This document shows, piece by piece, positions 47,419-58,018 of a stretch of 64,000 nucleotides of DNA. Under the pieces are notes generated by a model. It did no database searches. It worked only from the letters and a program-made list of their open reading frames with translations, and had not been told where the DNA came from. Position 1 is the first letter of the stretch. Every line of letters begins with the position of its first letter. This stretch comes from Sporobolomyces roseus. Its lineage: Eukaryota; Basidiomycota; Microbotryomycetes; Sporidiobolales; Sporidiobolaceae. Location: assembly GCA_016617785.1 (NCBI GenBank), contig JADILM010000005.1, positions 1 through 64,000 on the forward strand, in the 5' to 3' direction. Made by a program: the position numbers and the translations under genes.

Positions 47419-47449
47419 CTAGCTCAGACGACTCGACCAACAGCTAGGA
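47419..47449 (+). promoter_or_regulatory. Shared upstream element of MEF genes (copy at MEF6)
   Basis: CTAGCTCAGACGACTCGACC followed by AACAGCTAGGA lies 505 bases upstream of the MEF6 ATG. The intervening 47158-47400 matches the MEF1 upstream region in inverted orientation, including an ATGAGCGA(T/C)AGCG start and a purine-rich CGAGAAACG..GCGAGAAGCGAAG segment. Confidence 0.45.
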
Positions 47450-47879
47450 GCTCACAAAGACCGCTCAGTAATTTGTGCGACTGTCCCGACAAGTATCTAC
47501 AGCGCACGATCGTCTCAATTCTTCTCTAAACTCGCTCATCTCAACGCCGGTCTCAGCCTCGCACGATACTTTCGAAAGATCTCTGGTAGCTATGTGAGTG
47601 CTAATAAAGAGTCTGGAACTGGAGCGGCTCGCTGATCGATCGATTTGACGGCGTAGTTCCTCCTTCGCTGCTTCCCTATTTCGCTCAACTTTACAAGGTT
47701 ACCTGCTGCTTGGGAATGACTCGTAGATAATATTCAGACTAGTGAGGATCATGGTGAGCTATCGGAGATCCTCCGCAGAGCGAAAGATTGGCTAATAACG
47801 TATCGAAACAGGCCGCTCTTCTTCGTCGTTTCTCCCCGTCTCCCTCTCTTCTCCCTTCCAATTCCTCCTCCACTTCTCT

Positions 47880-48365
47880 GCCTTAATCGATACGGAAATC
47901 GCTCTCCTTCCCGTCGACATCCTCAGATTGTTCCTTCGAGATCGAGAACTCGACCAAACGATTTCGCAAGATTCCGCCTAGTCAGTCACAACTTCTTCAC
48001 TCGACTCAACCTATCTTCTATCGCACAGTATCTCTCAATTCGATCTCGGAAGACCGATAGATGGAGACAGAATGGTTCACCGCAAATACCTGCGTCCGAT
48101 TCTTTCACATTCTTCGCAAAAACCCCTTCTCTCGCTCAAATCCCTCGCGTACTCAGCCTGGCCGGACAGCACGACTATGGACAGATGATAGCTCCGATGG
48201 CCGCTCCGCTGTTCCCCAGCAGAAAGGGTTAGGTTACGGGATCCCTCTCGGGAGAGGACTTGGTTCGAAACACGTCGAACAGGACCAACCTCAAACAGCT
48301 ACGCTCACGAGGCATTGGTCAAGATCATCCGACTCAGCGCGAGTCTCTCTCTACTAGTCCACCTT
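47880..48365 (+). pseudogene. F-box gene relic
   Basis: Three frames must be chained to follow the family: LLPVDILRLFLRDRELDQ, then DFARFRLVSHNFFTRL, then PIFYRTVSLN. These are the first half, second half and tail of the F-box seen intact in the neighbours. Further on, ILRKNPF recalls the LADYPFLARYIRHL segment of the gene at 52988. At least two frameshifts and stops interrupt it, so it cannot make a full F-box protein. Confidence 0.65.
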
Positions 48366-48958
48366 CCTCGCCAACAAGACTCATCTTTCCTCGATGTGTT
48401 CCTTTCCAACCTCTTCTCGCATTCCTCGTCACGACAACCTCTCTCTCCATCCCGATTCTCGACATCAGCAAACAGAACCAAGTAATTAGGAAACTATCCA
48501 GGCTATCTGAGCTACCGGAGAGGAAGTGGCAGAACTGTCGGAGGCGAATCCAGTGAATAGAATGAGGATCGAGCATATCTAACGGTGTCTTTCGTATGTT
48601 CCCTCTCAATCTCTTGAGGTTTCGGTGGTACTCATTGGCCTTCTCTCTCTATAGGCATGTGACGATCATCTCGTAGCGGATCTGACGTGTAACGATTCGA
48701 CATCTTTATCATCTTTTCGCTTCACATCCGTCCCGAATCCCTCCGCTCTTCTCGCATCACTCCTGTACAACAGCTCACAAGCAGAGTGAATCACTCGTGT
48801 AACGCTTCAAGTCTCATCCGAGTAGAACACTGTAATTGGCAAGGCAAAAGGAGAAATGAATGAGAGTCTACTAGAAATTTATAGCGATCATTGTCCAGAT
48901 CTGCACAGGATTTAGGCTTGTCAATTGATGCACACGCACGGGAAGCGATAGCAAAGGC
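48366..48958. other. Spacer with possible further F-box relic
   Basis: A loosely leucine-rich plus-strand frame continues to about 48556 and may be the eroded C-terminal part of the F-box relic. Beyond it nothing is seen before the stop of MEF7. Confidence 0.3.
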
Positions 48959-49968
48959 TTACAGTGCAAACGAGGAGAACTTTCGATTGATAGGCCTGAA
49001 TTGCGAATGAGCGAGAGAGCGCGAACTTCTGGCAAGTCTCGCTTCTTCTGCTTCGATCGCTTTCTCGCCGTACACCCAAAGCTTGGGGTATGCTTGCGCA
49101 TGCGCGTCCCATAGCTACATGAGATGGCTCAGGATCAGCTCTGCATCAGCTCTCGAAACCGCGAGCGAAAACCATGCAGACCTTCATCCAGAGTAAACCA
49201 AATGCCCTTGACTGCTACCGCTTGATCAGTTCAGCACTGTATCTTGAGATAGAAATTGCGAGAGCGAACTCACGCAAAATTCTTCGAAATCATGCCCAGC
49301 TTCTATCTATATGAGGCAGTGCCGTGAACAAACAGGAGCAGAAGCAGGAAGGAAGGACTTTACAAGCTTGTCATGTATACAACCGGTGAGTGAACCGGCG
49401 GCTTTCCTTTCCTCTAGTGCCGACTTCAAGGCTCGGACATATCTTCTTTCAGCCGAATCAGACGCTTCAAGATCTTGCCAGCTCGATCGCGGTAGCGCAA
49501 GTAGCGTGGACGTAAGGCATTGTATTTCTGGGATACCGGACGTCGGTAGATTGTTGACTATGATGTAAAGGTCACCTTTGGCCCGAAGAAAGTCTTCGAT
49601 CTTGTTCAAGACGAAAACTACGGTCTTCAAATGCTTCTCGAGCTAGGCAATCATAAGGCGGTCAGTCACATTCAAGGAGTATCATAAGAGGCAAAATTCA
49701 GTAACATCTGACTGACCTTGTCTTCGCCACGTTCAACCAGTATGTCCAGGGCGGTAACCAAAGCCTTGGTAGGTTTGAGCTTCTTCACCCCGCCTTTGCT
49801 CAGCCAGTCAACCATTTCCATCTGCTCCGTCGCTATCTCCCAATCTTGTTTACTGAGGTTACGCAAACGCCTTTTGACATCGCCGAAAGTGTCCGAGGGT
49901 AAAGCATTGACCAAGCTGAGGAAGTGGTCATAGGGGCGGATCGGTGTTGCAAAAGAGGAGTCCGACAT
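48959..49968 (-). CDS. MEF7, micro-exon family protein, unknown function
   Basis: Five exons are 49717-49968, 49364-49642, 49274-49306, 49182-49211 and 48959-49114; 249 residues, all phase 0. Start MSDSSFATPIRPYDHFLSLV. Domain A has RNLSKQDWEIATEQ and KPTKALVTALDILVER. The small exon 2 of other members is fused to domain B (LEKHLKTVVFVLNKIEDFLR, IPEIQCLTSTLLALPRSSWQ), as in MEF2. The micro-exons encode IEAGHDFEEFC and SRAFGLLWMK. The last exon starts LWDAHAQAYPKL and ends with SLAHSQFRPINRKFSSF. Nearest to MEF2. Confidence 0.76.
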
Positions 49969-50793
49969 GCCACTACTGACAATGTCGACAATAGGAAAAG
50001 AGAGAAGGGAGAGAGAAGAAGCAAAGACACCGGGTTTTGAAGGAGGCGAGGGAAACTTGAGCATGTTCCTCCTCTGCCTAAAGCCGACGAGCGCGGGGTA
50101 GTAGCGTATCGATCGGATCTACGGAGATACCCGTCGCGTGAGAAGAGAGACCCGGGACGAAGGAGGTGGGCAAGTAGAATGAAGAGACCAACCACAAAAG
50201 CGCGAGCAGCGGAGGGATCGAAGACGCCTCGGAAAGGATCATGCTAATAGATCGAAGCAGTATAGAAGCATCGCAAAGATCCGGCGAGACCGTGAGAGGC
50301 AGAAGAGAGAGAAACGGTCCGCTCATTTCTTGAACCTCGTCTAATCACTCGACAAGCCCAAAGGACCTCGCCAGCCGCTCAAGAACACCAGCAGCCTATT
50401 TGGACTTGCCCGAAGCTATTCCTAACATCCCTCAACACCCTCAAATCGACTTCAATCTTTTCATCTCGATTTCGCTTTCCCAACCGAACAGCACCACAGA
50501 GATCGCTGCTGCAAGTCCAGATACTACCATTATCTATATCTCTCTATGCTGTAGGAAGCTAACCTCGCTGTGTTACGGCGTTGCCCTCACAGAGCTGCTA
50601 AGCCGAATCTTCTCCAATCTCGCTTCGTCCCGTTCATTCGGATTTAAGCTTAGGCGCGCTATCTTCAGCGGAGAAAATTCGTAGGTGAGTTCAGACTTAT
50701 TCGAGTGATCGAAAATTGACATTCAATCTCATTCTCTCGCAGCTCTCGCCTCTTCATCCTTCCGAACCCAGCGCCCCCTCACTCGATCACACG
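49969..50793. promoter_or_regulatory. Divergent upstream region of MEF7 and an F-box gene
   Basis: This gap lies between divergent starts. Around 50340-50370 there is a weak echo of the MEF upstream element (CACTCGACAAGC), too degraded to call. A plus-strand frame at 50400-50684 has no splice support. The F-box frame itself stays open upstream to an ATG at 50716. Confidence 0.35.
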
Positions 50794-51986
50794 ATGTCAC
50801 ATCCTACTTCCCTTCCTACTGAACTCCTCACCGAAATCTTTCGACACGACCAACTTTCGAAATCCGACCTCGCAAACTGCTGTCTCCTCGCTCGACGATA
50901 CTTACCCTTGACACTCGAAGTTCTCTACAACTCCGTCACACTCGACATCTATCGAGTCGGAAGCTTCAGTGAACCCGAAGACATCAAGTGGGTTTACACC
51001 AGTTCTTGCGATCAATTCCTCGTTACTCTCGAAGACAGACTCAAACTAGGTCGATTGGTCAAGAAAATCCATATTGAAGTGCACGAAAAGAGGAAGGAGG
51101 AGCTGTCACCCTCTGTCGACTTGATACGACCCGACAGATCTCTACAAACGATTCTCAACCTTGTTCCGAACGTCAACTCCCTCAGACTACCCGAAGATTG
51201 GCAAGATCATCCTCGAATCAAACGCGTCGTCAGTCGTACAGGATCACGTTGGACAGAACTGGACGTCGATGGTGACATTGATTTGAGTCGAGTCGGAGGG
51301 TGGAAGATTTTTCCGAATCTCAAGAAATTGAGGTGCTGGAGTTATGGGTATCGAGAGAGGCTGCTCCACTCTGCTCCAATCCCTGATACTCTGGACACAC
51401 TGGACTGCTGGGGCCCTCGACCTTTAGGGAGCGAACTTCCACCACCTCCGACCGATTCAAATCTTCGAGTATTCCGCACGCAAATCTCGCACGACGCACT
51501 ATGGTTCATCACTCAGCTCACCAAATTGCAGCATCTCGTACTCATCGAAAGTTCCTTACCCTTGTCCCCCTCTCCTGATCCCTCAGTTCTTTCGCAATTC
51601 TCGCATCTCCCAAGCCTCAAATCCCTCACCTACAAATCGTCTCATAGGACACCTTACTTTCATCCTACTCTCGCTCTACTCCTCAGTCATCTCCCTTCTT
51701 TCGTCGAACGCCTCGATTTCCCTCATGTCGTTCCCTTCGACCAACTCGAAACCTTCTTCGCATCTCCCGTTTCTTCCTCCATTCGCACCCTCGGACTCTC
51801 ACGAAAGGTGGTCAATTCTGGAGTCTTCTCAGGGCAGGTGGATACGCTGAGGAAGGTGTGTCAGGCGAGAGGAATCGAGATCGACTCGATTGACGAAGCA
51901 AAAGGTGTTTTCCGTGAGTATCTCGATCGCTCGCATTCTTGCCCTACACCACGCTTACTTATATCTTCTCGCTTTCAGATATGTGA
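50794..51986 (+). CDS. F-box protein with leucine-rich C-terminal part
   Basis: Exon 1 is 50794-51913 and exon 2 is 51979-51986; phase 1, 375 residues. The final intron (GTGAGT..TTTCAG) removes a non-homologous tail, so the protein ends AKGVFHM. The start MSHPTSLPTELLTEIF places the F-box at residues 6-50, as in the relatives; an in-frame ATG at 50716 would add 26 residues. Leucine-rich segments follow (LKKLRCWSYG, LDTLDCWGP, LRVFRTQIS, LQHLVLIESS, LKSLTYKSS), then RIDFPHV-type and IRTLGLSRK motifs. Predicted SCF substrate receptor. Confidence 0.8.
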
Positions 51987-52987
51987 TCATCACCCTCGCC
52001 TCTTCGCTCGCAACAGTCGAACTTTCCGAGTGTCGAGAATCGATTCTTCCCTCTTCTCGACCCGCCAACTCGCACTCCTCGACTGTCACCTCCCATGTTC
52101 CCCGTCGCAGCCATTCGTCGTGAATCTTGCCACGGTGTACTCGCTATGAACGATGGGACAGGGAACAATAATGTGTGGAAAGGAAATGGCGGAATTGAAA
52201 CGAGTTTCGATCGAAGAAATCAGATCTCGGGGGAGCTGGTGGATAGATCCGAATGCTCTCCGTTGGGACCATTGTTATCTATCTTGCTTACAATCATCTG
52301 ATGTTGCTCGTGGACGGATCTGATCGTTGCAATCGTGGTAGTCAACCGAGTTTGAACGACGAGTGAGAGAAATCCATTATTTCGTCCGTTATTTTTCGTT
52401 CGCTCGCGAGATGCAGTGATCCCGCCTACGCACGGTTGACGTTCTGCTCGAGCATTCACCTATGACCTACAAGAGAGAGTGATTAAAACTGTTTGAAACT
52501 CGCTCAACTCTTGCCCTTCCTCACTTTCGCTCACATCTCCTCAAACTGCTCAGTAGAACACCTACGGCTTCGATTGAGTCTACGAGAGGTACTAGCAACT
52601 ACACGCGCAAGCTCTTGCCTCAATCTTCAAGTCGAATCGCTTCATCAAATTCGGAACTTTCGACTCGACCGCAAACAGCTTCAGAGACCATAGAGATAGC
52701 TTCCCGGGCATCAGAGACAGTCCAGTAAGTCTCTCAACTATCCTGAGCAGCTATTCGAGGTGAATGAGCTGATCTCGATTGTTCCTTTGCTCATCTAGTC
52801 AATCCATTCTTCATTCTGAGGAACAGCAGAAGCACTCAAAAGCTACCAGTGCAGTCTCAAACTGATCTATGTAAGACCCACAGGCGCTCGAGAACCGTAC
52901 CAGAGGAAGCTGACTTTCTCGTTTCGCTCGAAACAGCCTTTCTTCTCCCGATTCTACCGCTGCCCTCCTTACTTCCCCTCGCCCGAC
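51987..52987. other. Spacer between two tandem F-box genes
   Basis: Frames on both strands are short. The sequence just before the next ATG (52880-52980) resembles the leader of the preceding gene in composition. Nothing else seen. Confidence 0.35.
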
Positions 52988-54241
52988 ATGACCACTACCT
53001 CCTCTTCGTTCCGCCCTACCCCCACTGACCGCTCTACTCTCCCTCCGGAACTCATCGACCAGATCCTCCGCGACGAATCCCTCTCGAAACGCGATCTCGC
53101 AAGATGTTGCCGTGCCAACCACCAATTCCTGTCCTCGTCTCGCCCACCCCTCTATCACTCGATCGTCATCTCTGTTCCTGTACTCGAGGATGAAAGGGAG
53201 GATACCGTCGGCTACAGTCTCGATCCGTCAAGCAGATCTGTACTTCGAACTCTCGCCGACTATCCCTTCCTTGCTCGATACATCCGACATCTCGACATGC
53301 GCACGAGACATAACGTATCTGGAACCCATACTATCGACTTCCTGGAGCTTGAAGAAGCATTCGAATTGGCTCTCGCAAGAATGCCTTGGATCGAATCGCT
53401 CGCCCTCGCAGATCAACACTTCTGGAGGAGGAATCCAGTCCGAGACCTGGTGTTCGAGCGAGGTACACAGTGGGTGGGACTGAGTGTTGCTGGAAGCATA
53501 CTGGATCAGGATAGAGACAGAAGGAATTGGTCCGATTTACCCAACTTGAGGAACTTACATGTTTGGGAGCTAGCGAAGAACCCTCGAGTCGACCATCGGA
53601 TACCAGCTAGGATTGAGACACTGAATGTCGAAATCGACATCTACTGCCGCACAGATCTATCGTTCGAACCAGGATCACGCCTCAAAGTTCTTCGCATTCC
53701 CGCTTCGAATCGACACTTCAGTCCTCATCTTGCCGCTCTTCACCACCTACAACATCTTGACATACACGACTTTGCCAATCGTCAACGACTTCCTGTGATT
53801 GGCCTCACACTGCCACTTACGCCCCTCGTCCGCCTCCGCTCTTTAACCCTCTCCGTCTCAATCTGGACGCAATCTTCAGACGCACCCACGCTGGAGATAA
53901 CGACATTCCTCGCCTCGATTCCTCCCTCAATTGTGCGGCTCGACTTCCTGAGCAAGCTCCCTGCAGAGTCGATCATTCGCCTGCTGGAAACGGGACAGCT
54001 TTCTTCTCTTCGTGTCATCGGGTTCCTTCGACCGCGCAAAGACCCAGTCATCTCTCCCTTACGAGTCGACATCGACTACTGCCGTCAGGAACGACACGTG
54101 CAGCGAGTTACCGAGCTGTGCGACGAAAAGGGGATAATGACCGAGTTCATCAAAGCAGGAAGCGTCAATCGGAGTCTGTACGTCTCCTTCCCATCGCTCT
54201 CTCCGATACTGAGAAAGATGCTGATACTCTCCTTCTCTTGA
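52988..54241 (+). CDS. F-box protein with leucine-rich C-terminal part
   Basis: An open frame of 417 residues starts MTTTSSSFRPTPTDRSTLPP. The F-box lies at residues 18-64 (LPPELIDQILRDESLSKRDL, ARCCRANHQFLS, LYHSIVISV). Later come LPNLRNLHVWELAK, RLKVLRIPAS, LQHLDIHDF and LRSLTLSVS repeats and the C-terminal VTELCDEKGIMTEFIKAG. As in the neighbour, a terminal intron is possible (donor GTACGT at 54178, acceptor before 54246), which would replace the last residues by a short Ser/Pro tail ending at about 54292. It lies tandem to the gene at 50794. Confidence 0.82.
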   Translation: MTTTSSSFRPTPTDRSTLPPELIDQILRDESLSKRDLARCCRANHQFLSSSRPPLYHSIVISVPVLEDEREDTVGYSLDPSSRSVLRTLADYPFLARYIRHLDMRTRHNVSGTHTIDFLELEEAFELALARMPWIESLALADQHFWRRNPVRDLVFERGTQWVGLSVAGSILDQDRDRRNWSDLPNLRNLHVWELAKNPRVDHRIPARIETLNVEIDIYCRTDLSFEPGSRLKVLRIPASNRHFSPHLAALHHLQHLDIHDFANRQRLPVIGLTLPLTPLVRLRSLTLSVSIWTQSSDAPTLEITTFLASIPPSIVRLDFLSKLPAESIIRLLETGQLSSLRVIGFLRPRKDPVISPLRVDIDYCRQERHVQRVTELCDEKGIMTEFIKAGSVNRSLYVSFPSLSPILRKMLILSFS

Positions 54242-54452
54242 CAGATCTCAAACTGTCCCGCGTCGCCCCTCCCTGAGCGAAAGCATTGCATAACATCTCC
54301 CTTTTTTGTTCTCATTCGCAATATCAGTTCATTTCTACCGGATCTCATCCAGGAGAAGCAGCTTCCGTGGAAAGTGGCCAAACGATCTCGGGAGACACTC
54401 GAGACTTCTACGATCCGAGATTTGCGAATTCTCGTTTTTGGCCTACTCGATT

Positions 54453-55496
54453 TCAACTATTGAAAACTTTCGTAAACAATTGATCGTGTCTACTCGCTAC
54501 GATCTCCCCAAGTGGCCAAGTAGTGACCGGTTCCCTTGCCCCTCCTTTCTCCCTTACGAATTGCCATTCTCGATCATTCTCCCACCAATCTTCCTCAGCT
54601 GTTTCCTCCTCGTTCACTCCAGGTCGAGACGTTTGAGCGAGTGACTCGGTTGCTTCGTCAACTAGTGATTGGATCTCCCATAGCAGGAGTCGGTGAGCTA
54701 GGTAGGGTCCGATGAGATTTAACCGGACTGCTGAAGAGAGGATTGATCTTGCGTGTAAGAAGAGGAAGAGGTGAAGTGTACGATCTGTACGGTCGCAGAG
54801 ATTCAGACAATTCATCAGTAGTCTCCCACGTAGAGCTGAAGTTGAGCGAACAGACGACGTACCCAAAGATAAACCTGTCGCACTCATGACAATCCCGAAA
54901 GCAGTACTCTGATTCCCTCTCCACCCTCCTTTCGCACCCCTCACATCCCTTCTGATCCTCTCCACTACTTCGACGACTCTCTGATCCTCGTGCCCGGGTG
55001 AGGAGGGAGCCAATGCCCTCGAATAAAGCGAGAGTAATGCATTTCCTTGTGCGATTGAAGCCCTCGACGAGATCTGATTCAAGATCATCGATGTACATAA
55101 CCTATCCACCTCTAATAACTCTTCCATCACTCTATCCTCCTCTTCCATCAGTACTTCCTTGCCTTTCCCCTTCCCCCGAGAGTTGATCTTGTATTCCTCG
55201 AGTAAACCCCATGAACGCTTGACGATCTCTCCATTAACCTTTGAATAATTATCCAAACTCTTCTTTACGAATGAGACTAATCCCGTTTCCTTTGAGAGGG
55301 AAGAGATGTAACCGTGTTGATCGAAAGATTCTAATCCTGATGAAGCTACGAAACCACCTGTTGGGAGATTCGAGTCGGATAAGAGTAGGAGTAGGTATTC
55401 TTCTAATCTGGAGGAGGGGGGAGGAGCGGGAGGAGGAGAGGAGGGAGTGGGGAGGACAAGGGAAGAAGTTGACGCGTGAGGTGGAAGGCTATCCAT
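54453..55496 (-). CDS. UREF: Urease accessory protein UreF
   Basis: Exons are 54863-55496 and 54453-54784; phase 1, 321 residues. The 78-base intron is required to restore TGLSLDRTLHLFLFLHARSI. Family blocks seen: LLLLLSDSNLPTGGFVASSG, LESFDQHGYI, IAQGNALLSLYSRAL, STAFGIVMSATGLSL, ILSSAVRLNLIGPYLAHRLL, and the end ASRHDQLFTKVFNS. UreF works with UreD and UreG to load nickel into urease, so the organism should use urea. The N-terminus has a Pro-rich extension. It converges with the F-box gene at 52988. Confidence 0.93.
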   Translation of the reverse strand: MDSLPPHASTSSLVLPTPSSPPPAPPPSSRLEEYLLLLLSDSNLPTGGFVASSGLESFDQHGYISSLSKETGLVSFVKKSLDNYSKVNGEIVKRSWGLLEEYKINSRGKGKGKEVLMEEEDRVMEELLEVDRLCTSMILNQISSRASIAQGNALLSLYSRALAPSSPGHEDQRVVEVVERIRRDVRGAKGGWRGNQSTAFGIVMSATGLSLGTSSVRSTSALRGRLLMNCLNLCDRTDRTLHLFLFLHARSILSSAVRLNLIGPYLAHRLLLWEIQSLVDEATESLAQTSRPGVNEEETAEEDWWENDREWQFVREKGGAREPVTTWPLGEIVASRHDQLFTKVFNS

Positions 55497-55719
55497 CAAG
55501 CGAAGGATGGGAGTGGATTGTACGTGCTTATCGTCCTAGTCGAGTGCGGTTTTGAGTGATCAGAGCTAGAGAGTGAAGAATAAGGAGCGAATGAATCGTT
55601 TTCTTCGCAAATTTCTCGCTTTCGTTTCGCAAGCACTCCGATCTTTCGCATCTATCGTTCTCTCAACCAAACAGACTCTTTTCCATAGATGCGGAAATAA
55701 TGAATAGAATCAAGTTGAT

Positions 55720-57261
55720 CTACGATAGTGCAAATTCCATTTCCCCTCCTTTCCCTGCTCCTCCAGCGGCCTTTCTAACCCTCTCCATAAACGCCAATCC
55801 CCTCCCCTTCTCTTCAACACACTCGACCAGAATCAAATCTACTCCCTCTCCCTCTCTCTCCTTTCCTTCTCCCGCGCTCTCGCCTTCTCCCAAAGTGGTT
55901 CGTGACATTGAATCAAACCATCTCAAACCCCTAAACAACCTTCTCGCTCCCTCATCCGGATCCTCCCGACTTCCTAACGATAAACTCCAAATCTCGATTG
56001 TTTCCAATCCAGGTAAATTTGATTCCTCGTTCGGTGCAAGTTGGGAGAACATTGAATCTTCTGAAGGAGGTGGTAATTGAATCCTTTCGAGTTCTGAAGG
56101 AGCGTTGGGGAGAGTCGAAGAAGAGGAGGCGTGGGGAGTAGGGTAAAGATAAGAGAGGGTTTCGGTAGTGAGCATGAGTCCAACTCTGAATGATTCATTC
56201 TCTTTCCCTTGAGTTAATGAACTGAGTTGAATTAGATCTTGTAAGGACGGTAAGAGCTTGTTGTGTTTGATCGGTCTGACGAGTACGACTTTTGAATTAC
56301 CCGGTGAATAATGTTTGTACTTCATCCCTGGAGTCGTAGGTTGAGATTCGAGTGAAGTAGATTTGAAATCCCTAGAGTAGACTTGAACTCTTCTTCCTCC
56401 TCCTTCGATTCCAGCTTCTTGGAGACATGATTCAATCTCTTCGGAAGAGATTCCTCCTGCTCGAAGGATTCGAAGTTGACCGAGTTCGGATGAGGAGGGA
56501 GAGGGAAGGTAGTCGACTACGGTCGATTCGAGTCCAACATCACAATCCCCTCCATCTAGAACTGCTCCTACGCCTCTTCCGATCCCTAAATCACTCATCA
56601 CGTGTCGAGCTGAAGTGGGTGAAGGTCGAGACGAGAGATTTGCGGATGGTGCAGCGAGGGGTAGGTTCGAGGATTGAATGAGTTGTAGAGCGAGTGGGTG
56701 GGAAGGCATTCGAATACACAGGGAGGGAAGGTTTGCTGTTACTTCGGGAGCGACCTCGAGTGCAGGTGGATCTTGATCGGACGAAGGAGTGAGGTCGAAA
56801 ATGAGCGATAATGGTCCGGGCCAGAATTTAGTCATCAACGCTTCATACATCTCATTAATCTCTACTTTCCCTTTTCCCTTCCCTCCATCAATCGGTTTAG
56901 AGGTGGGTAAGAGGGATTCCAACATTTCTCGTGAACCAATGTGGACGATTAGAGGGTTGTCGGAGGGTCGACCTTTCGCGGAGAAGATTCGTTGGACTGC
57001 GAGAGATGAGAGAGCGGATGCACCTAGTCCATAGACGGTTTCGGTAGGAAATGCTACGGGGATGTGGGATTGGAGAAGGGAGGAAGCGGTTTCGAGGGAA
57101 GAGGAGAGTGTGGAAAGGGAATCGGTTTCGAGGAGTTGGGCGCGAGGTGGAGGATCAGAAGGGGATGAAGACATGGTTGAAGTGGATGCAATGGGCGTCG
57201 AGGTTGACATTGTTCTGATTGAGAAGAGTTGTTGAAGAGGGAATCTCAATCTGTTGATCAT
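55720..57261 (-). CDS. SUA5: Threonylcarbamoyl-AMP synthase Sua5
   Basis: A single exon of 513 residues. The N-terminal YrdC domain shows PVAFPTETVYGLGASALSS, IFSAKGRPSDNPLIVHI, FWPGPLSLIFDL, LCIRMPSHPLALQLI, PLAAPSANLSSRPSPT and DGGDCDVGLESTVVD; the linker motif TTPGMKYKHYSPG and the C-terminal Sua5 domain (ending DLILVECVEEKGRGLAFMER) follow. The enzyme makes threonylcarbamoyl-AMP for the t6A37 modification of ANN-decoding tRNAs. The first 17 residues (MINRLRFPLQQLFSIRT) look like a mitochondrial presequence, and in-frame ATGs at codons 18 and 30 could give cytosolic forms. Confidence 0.95.
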   Translation of the reverse strand: MINRLRFPLQQLFSIRTMSTSTPIASTSTMSSSPSDPPPRAQLLETDSLSTLSSSLETASSLLQSHIPVAFPTETVYGLGASALSSLAVQRIFSAKGRPSDNPLIVHIGSREMLESLLPTSKPIDGGKGKGKVEINEMYEALMTKFWPGPLSLIFDLTPSSDQDPPALEVAPEVTANLPSLCIRMPSHPLALQLIQSSNLPLAAPSANLSSRPSPTSARHVMSDLGIGRGVGAVLDGGDCDVGLESTVVDYLPSPSSSELGQLRILRAGGISSEEIESCLQEAGIEGGGRRVQVYSRDFKSTSLESQPTTPGMKYKHYSPGNSKVVLVRPIKHNKLLPSLQDLIQLSSLTQGKENESFRVGLMLTTETLSYLYPTPHASSSSTLPNAPSELERIQLPPPSEDSMFSQLAPNEESNLPGLETIEIWSLSLGSREDPDEGARRLFRGLRWFDSMSRTTLGEGESAGEGKEREGEGVDLILVECVEEKGRGLAFMERVRKAAGGAGKGGEMEFALS

Positions 57262-58018
57262 GCACTAATAGGCGCTGATTTTGACTACATAGAGCATATA
57301 CCGAGTATCAGTACACTTTCTAGCTTAGTCACGAGGTGCAGGAGGCTGTGGACAGGGTTGGAAGAGCACTTTGAGATGAAGCAGGAAGAAGTGCTCCCTG
57401 ACAACGAGAAGAGAGTGGGAGGAGATGAGAGATGGTCAGGCTTACCTTGAGCTACTAATGAAGCTATTAAGCGGGTGCTTGACCCAATCTGAGAGGTTGA
57501 AGGTGAATCGAGATTTTTGACTGAACTCGAGAGAAATTTCTCGAGAGGAGAGAGAGGGAAAAGTCAATCGCAAACTCTGCTCCCACGCTCATGCTTTCTT
57601 CGCGGGAGAATTGATACTTCTCTCAATCGTGGAGAGCGTTTCAAGAACGAGATCAAAGTCGGGCGTAGTACTCGAATGAATCGACAGCCATCGTTTTCAA
57701 TTTCGACGATAGGCCATATTTGACGAATCTCTGAGACAGAGAAGGAGCACGTGAAGAGATGTCAACCCAAGCGAGACTACTGCGTGGCTTTGGTACCAGA
57801 ATGTGAGCAAGTGACAGAAAGCGGACATATCATTTCGACTTGTGAACGTATCCTTCGCTAGATGAGCATCCCTCCTATCCCGAATGAACAAGCTTCGACA
57901 TTAATGAATGAATGACAGAGATCAATTCTAGAACTGTGCACAACGCAGACTTGTTAGGTCACAGAACGAAGCGCACAAAGACTGAAAAAAGTCGAAACTC
58001 ACGAAAAGTAAAGCACTT
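57262..58018. other. Upstream region of SUA5; no gene seen
   Basis: Only short frames on both strands. The AACTAGCTCGAGA-type sequences show no repeats. Nothing else noticed. Confidence 0.35.
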
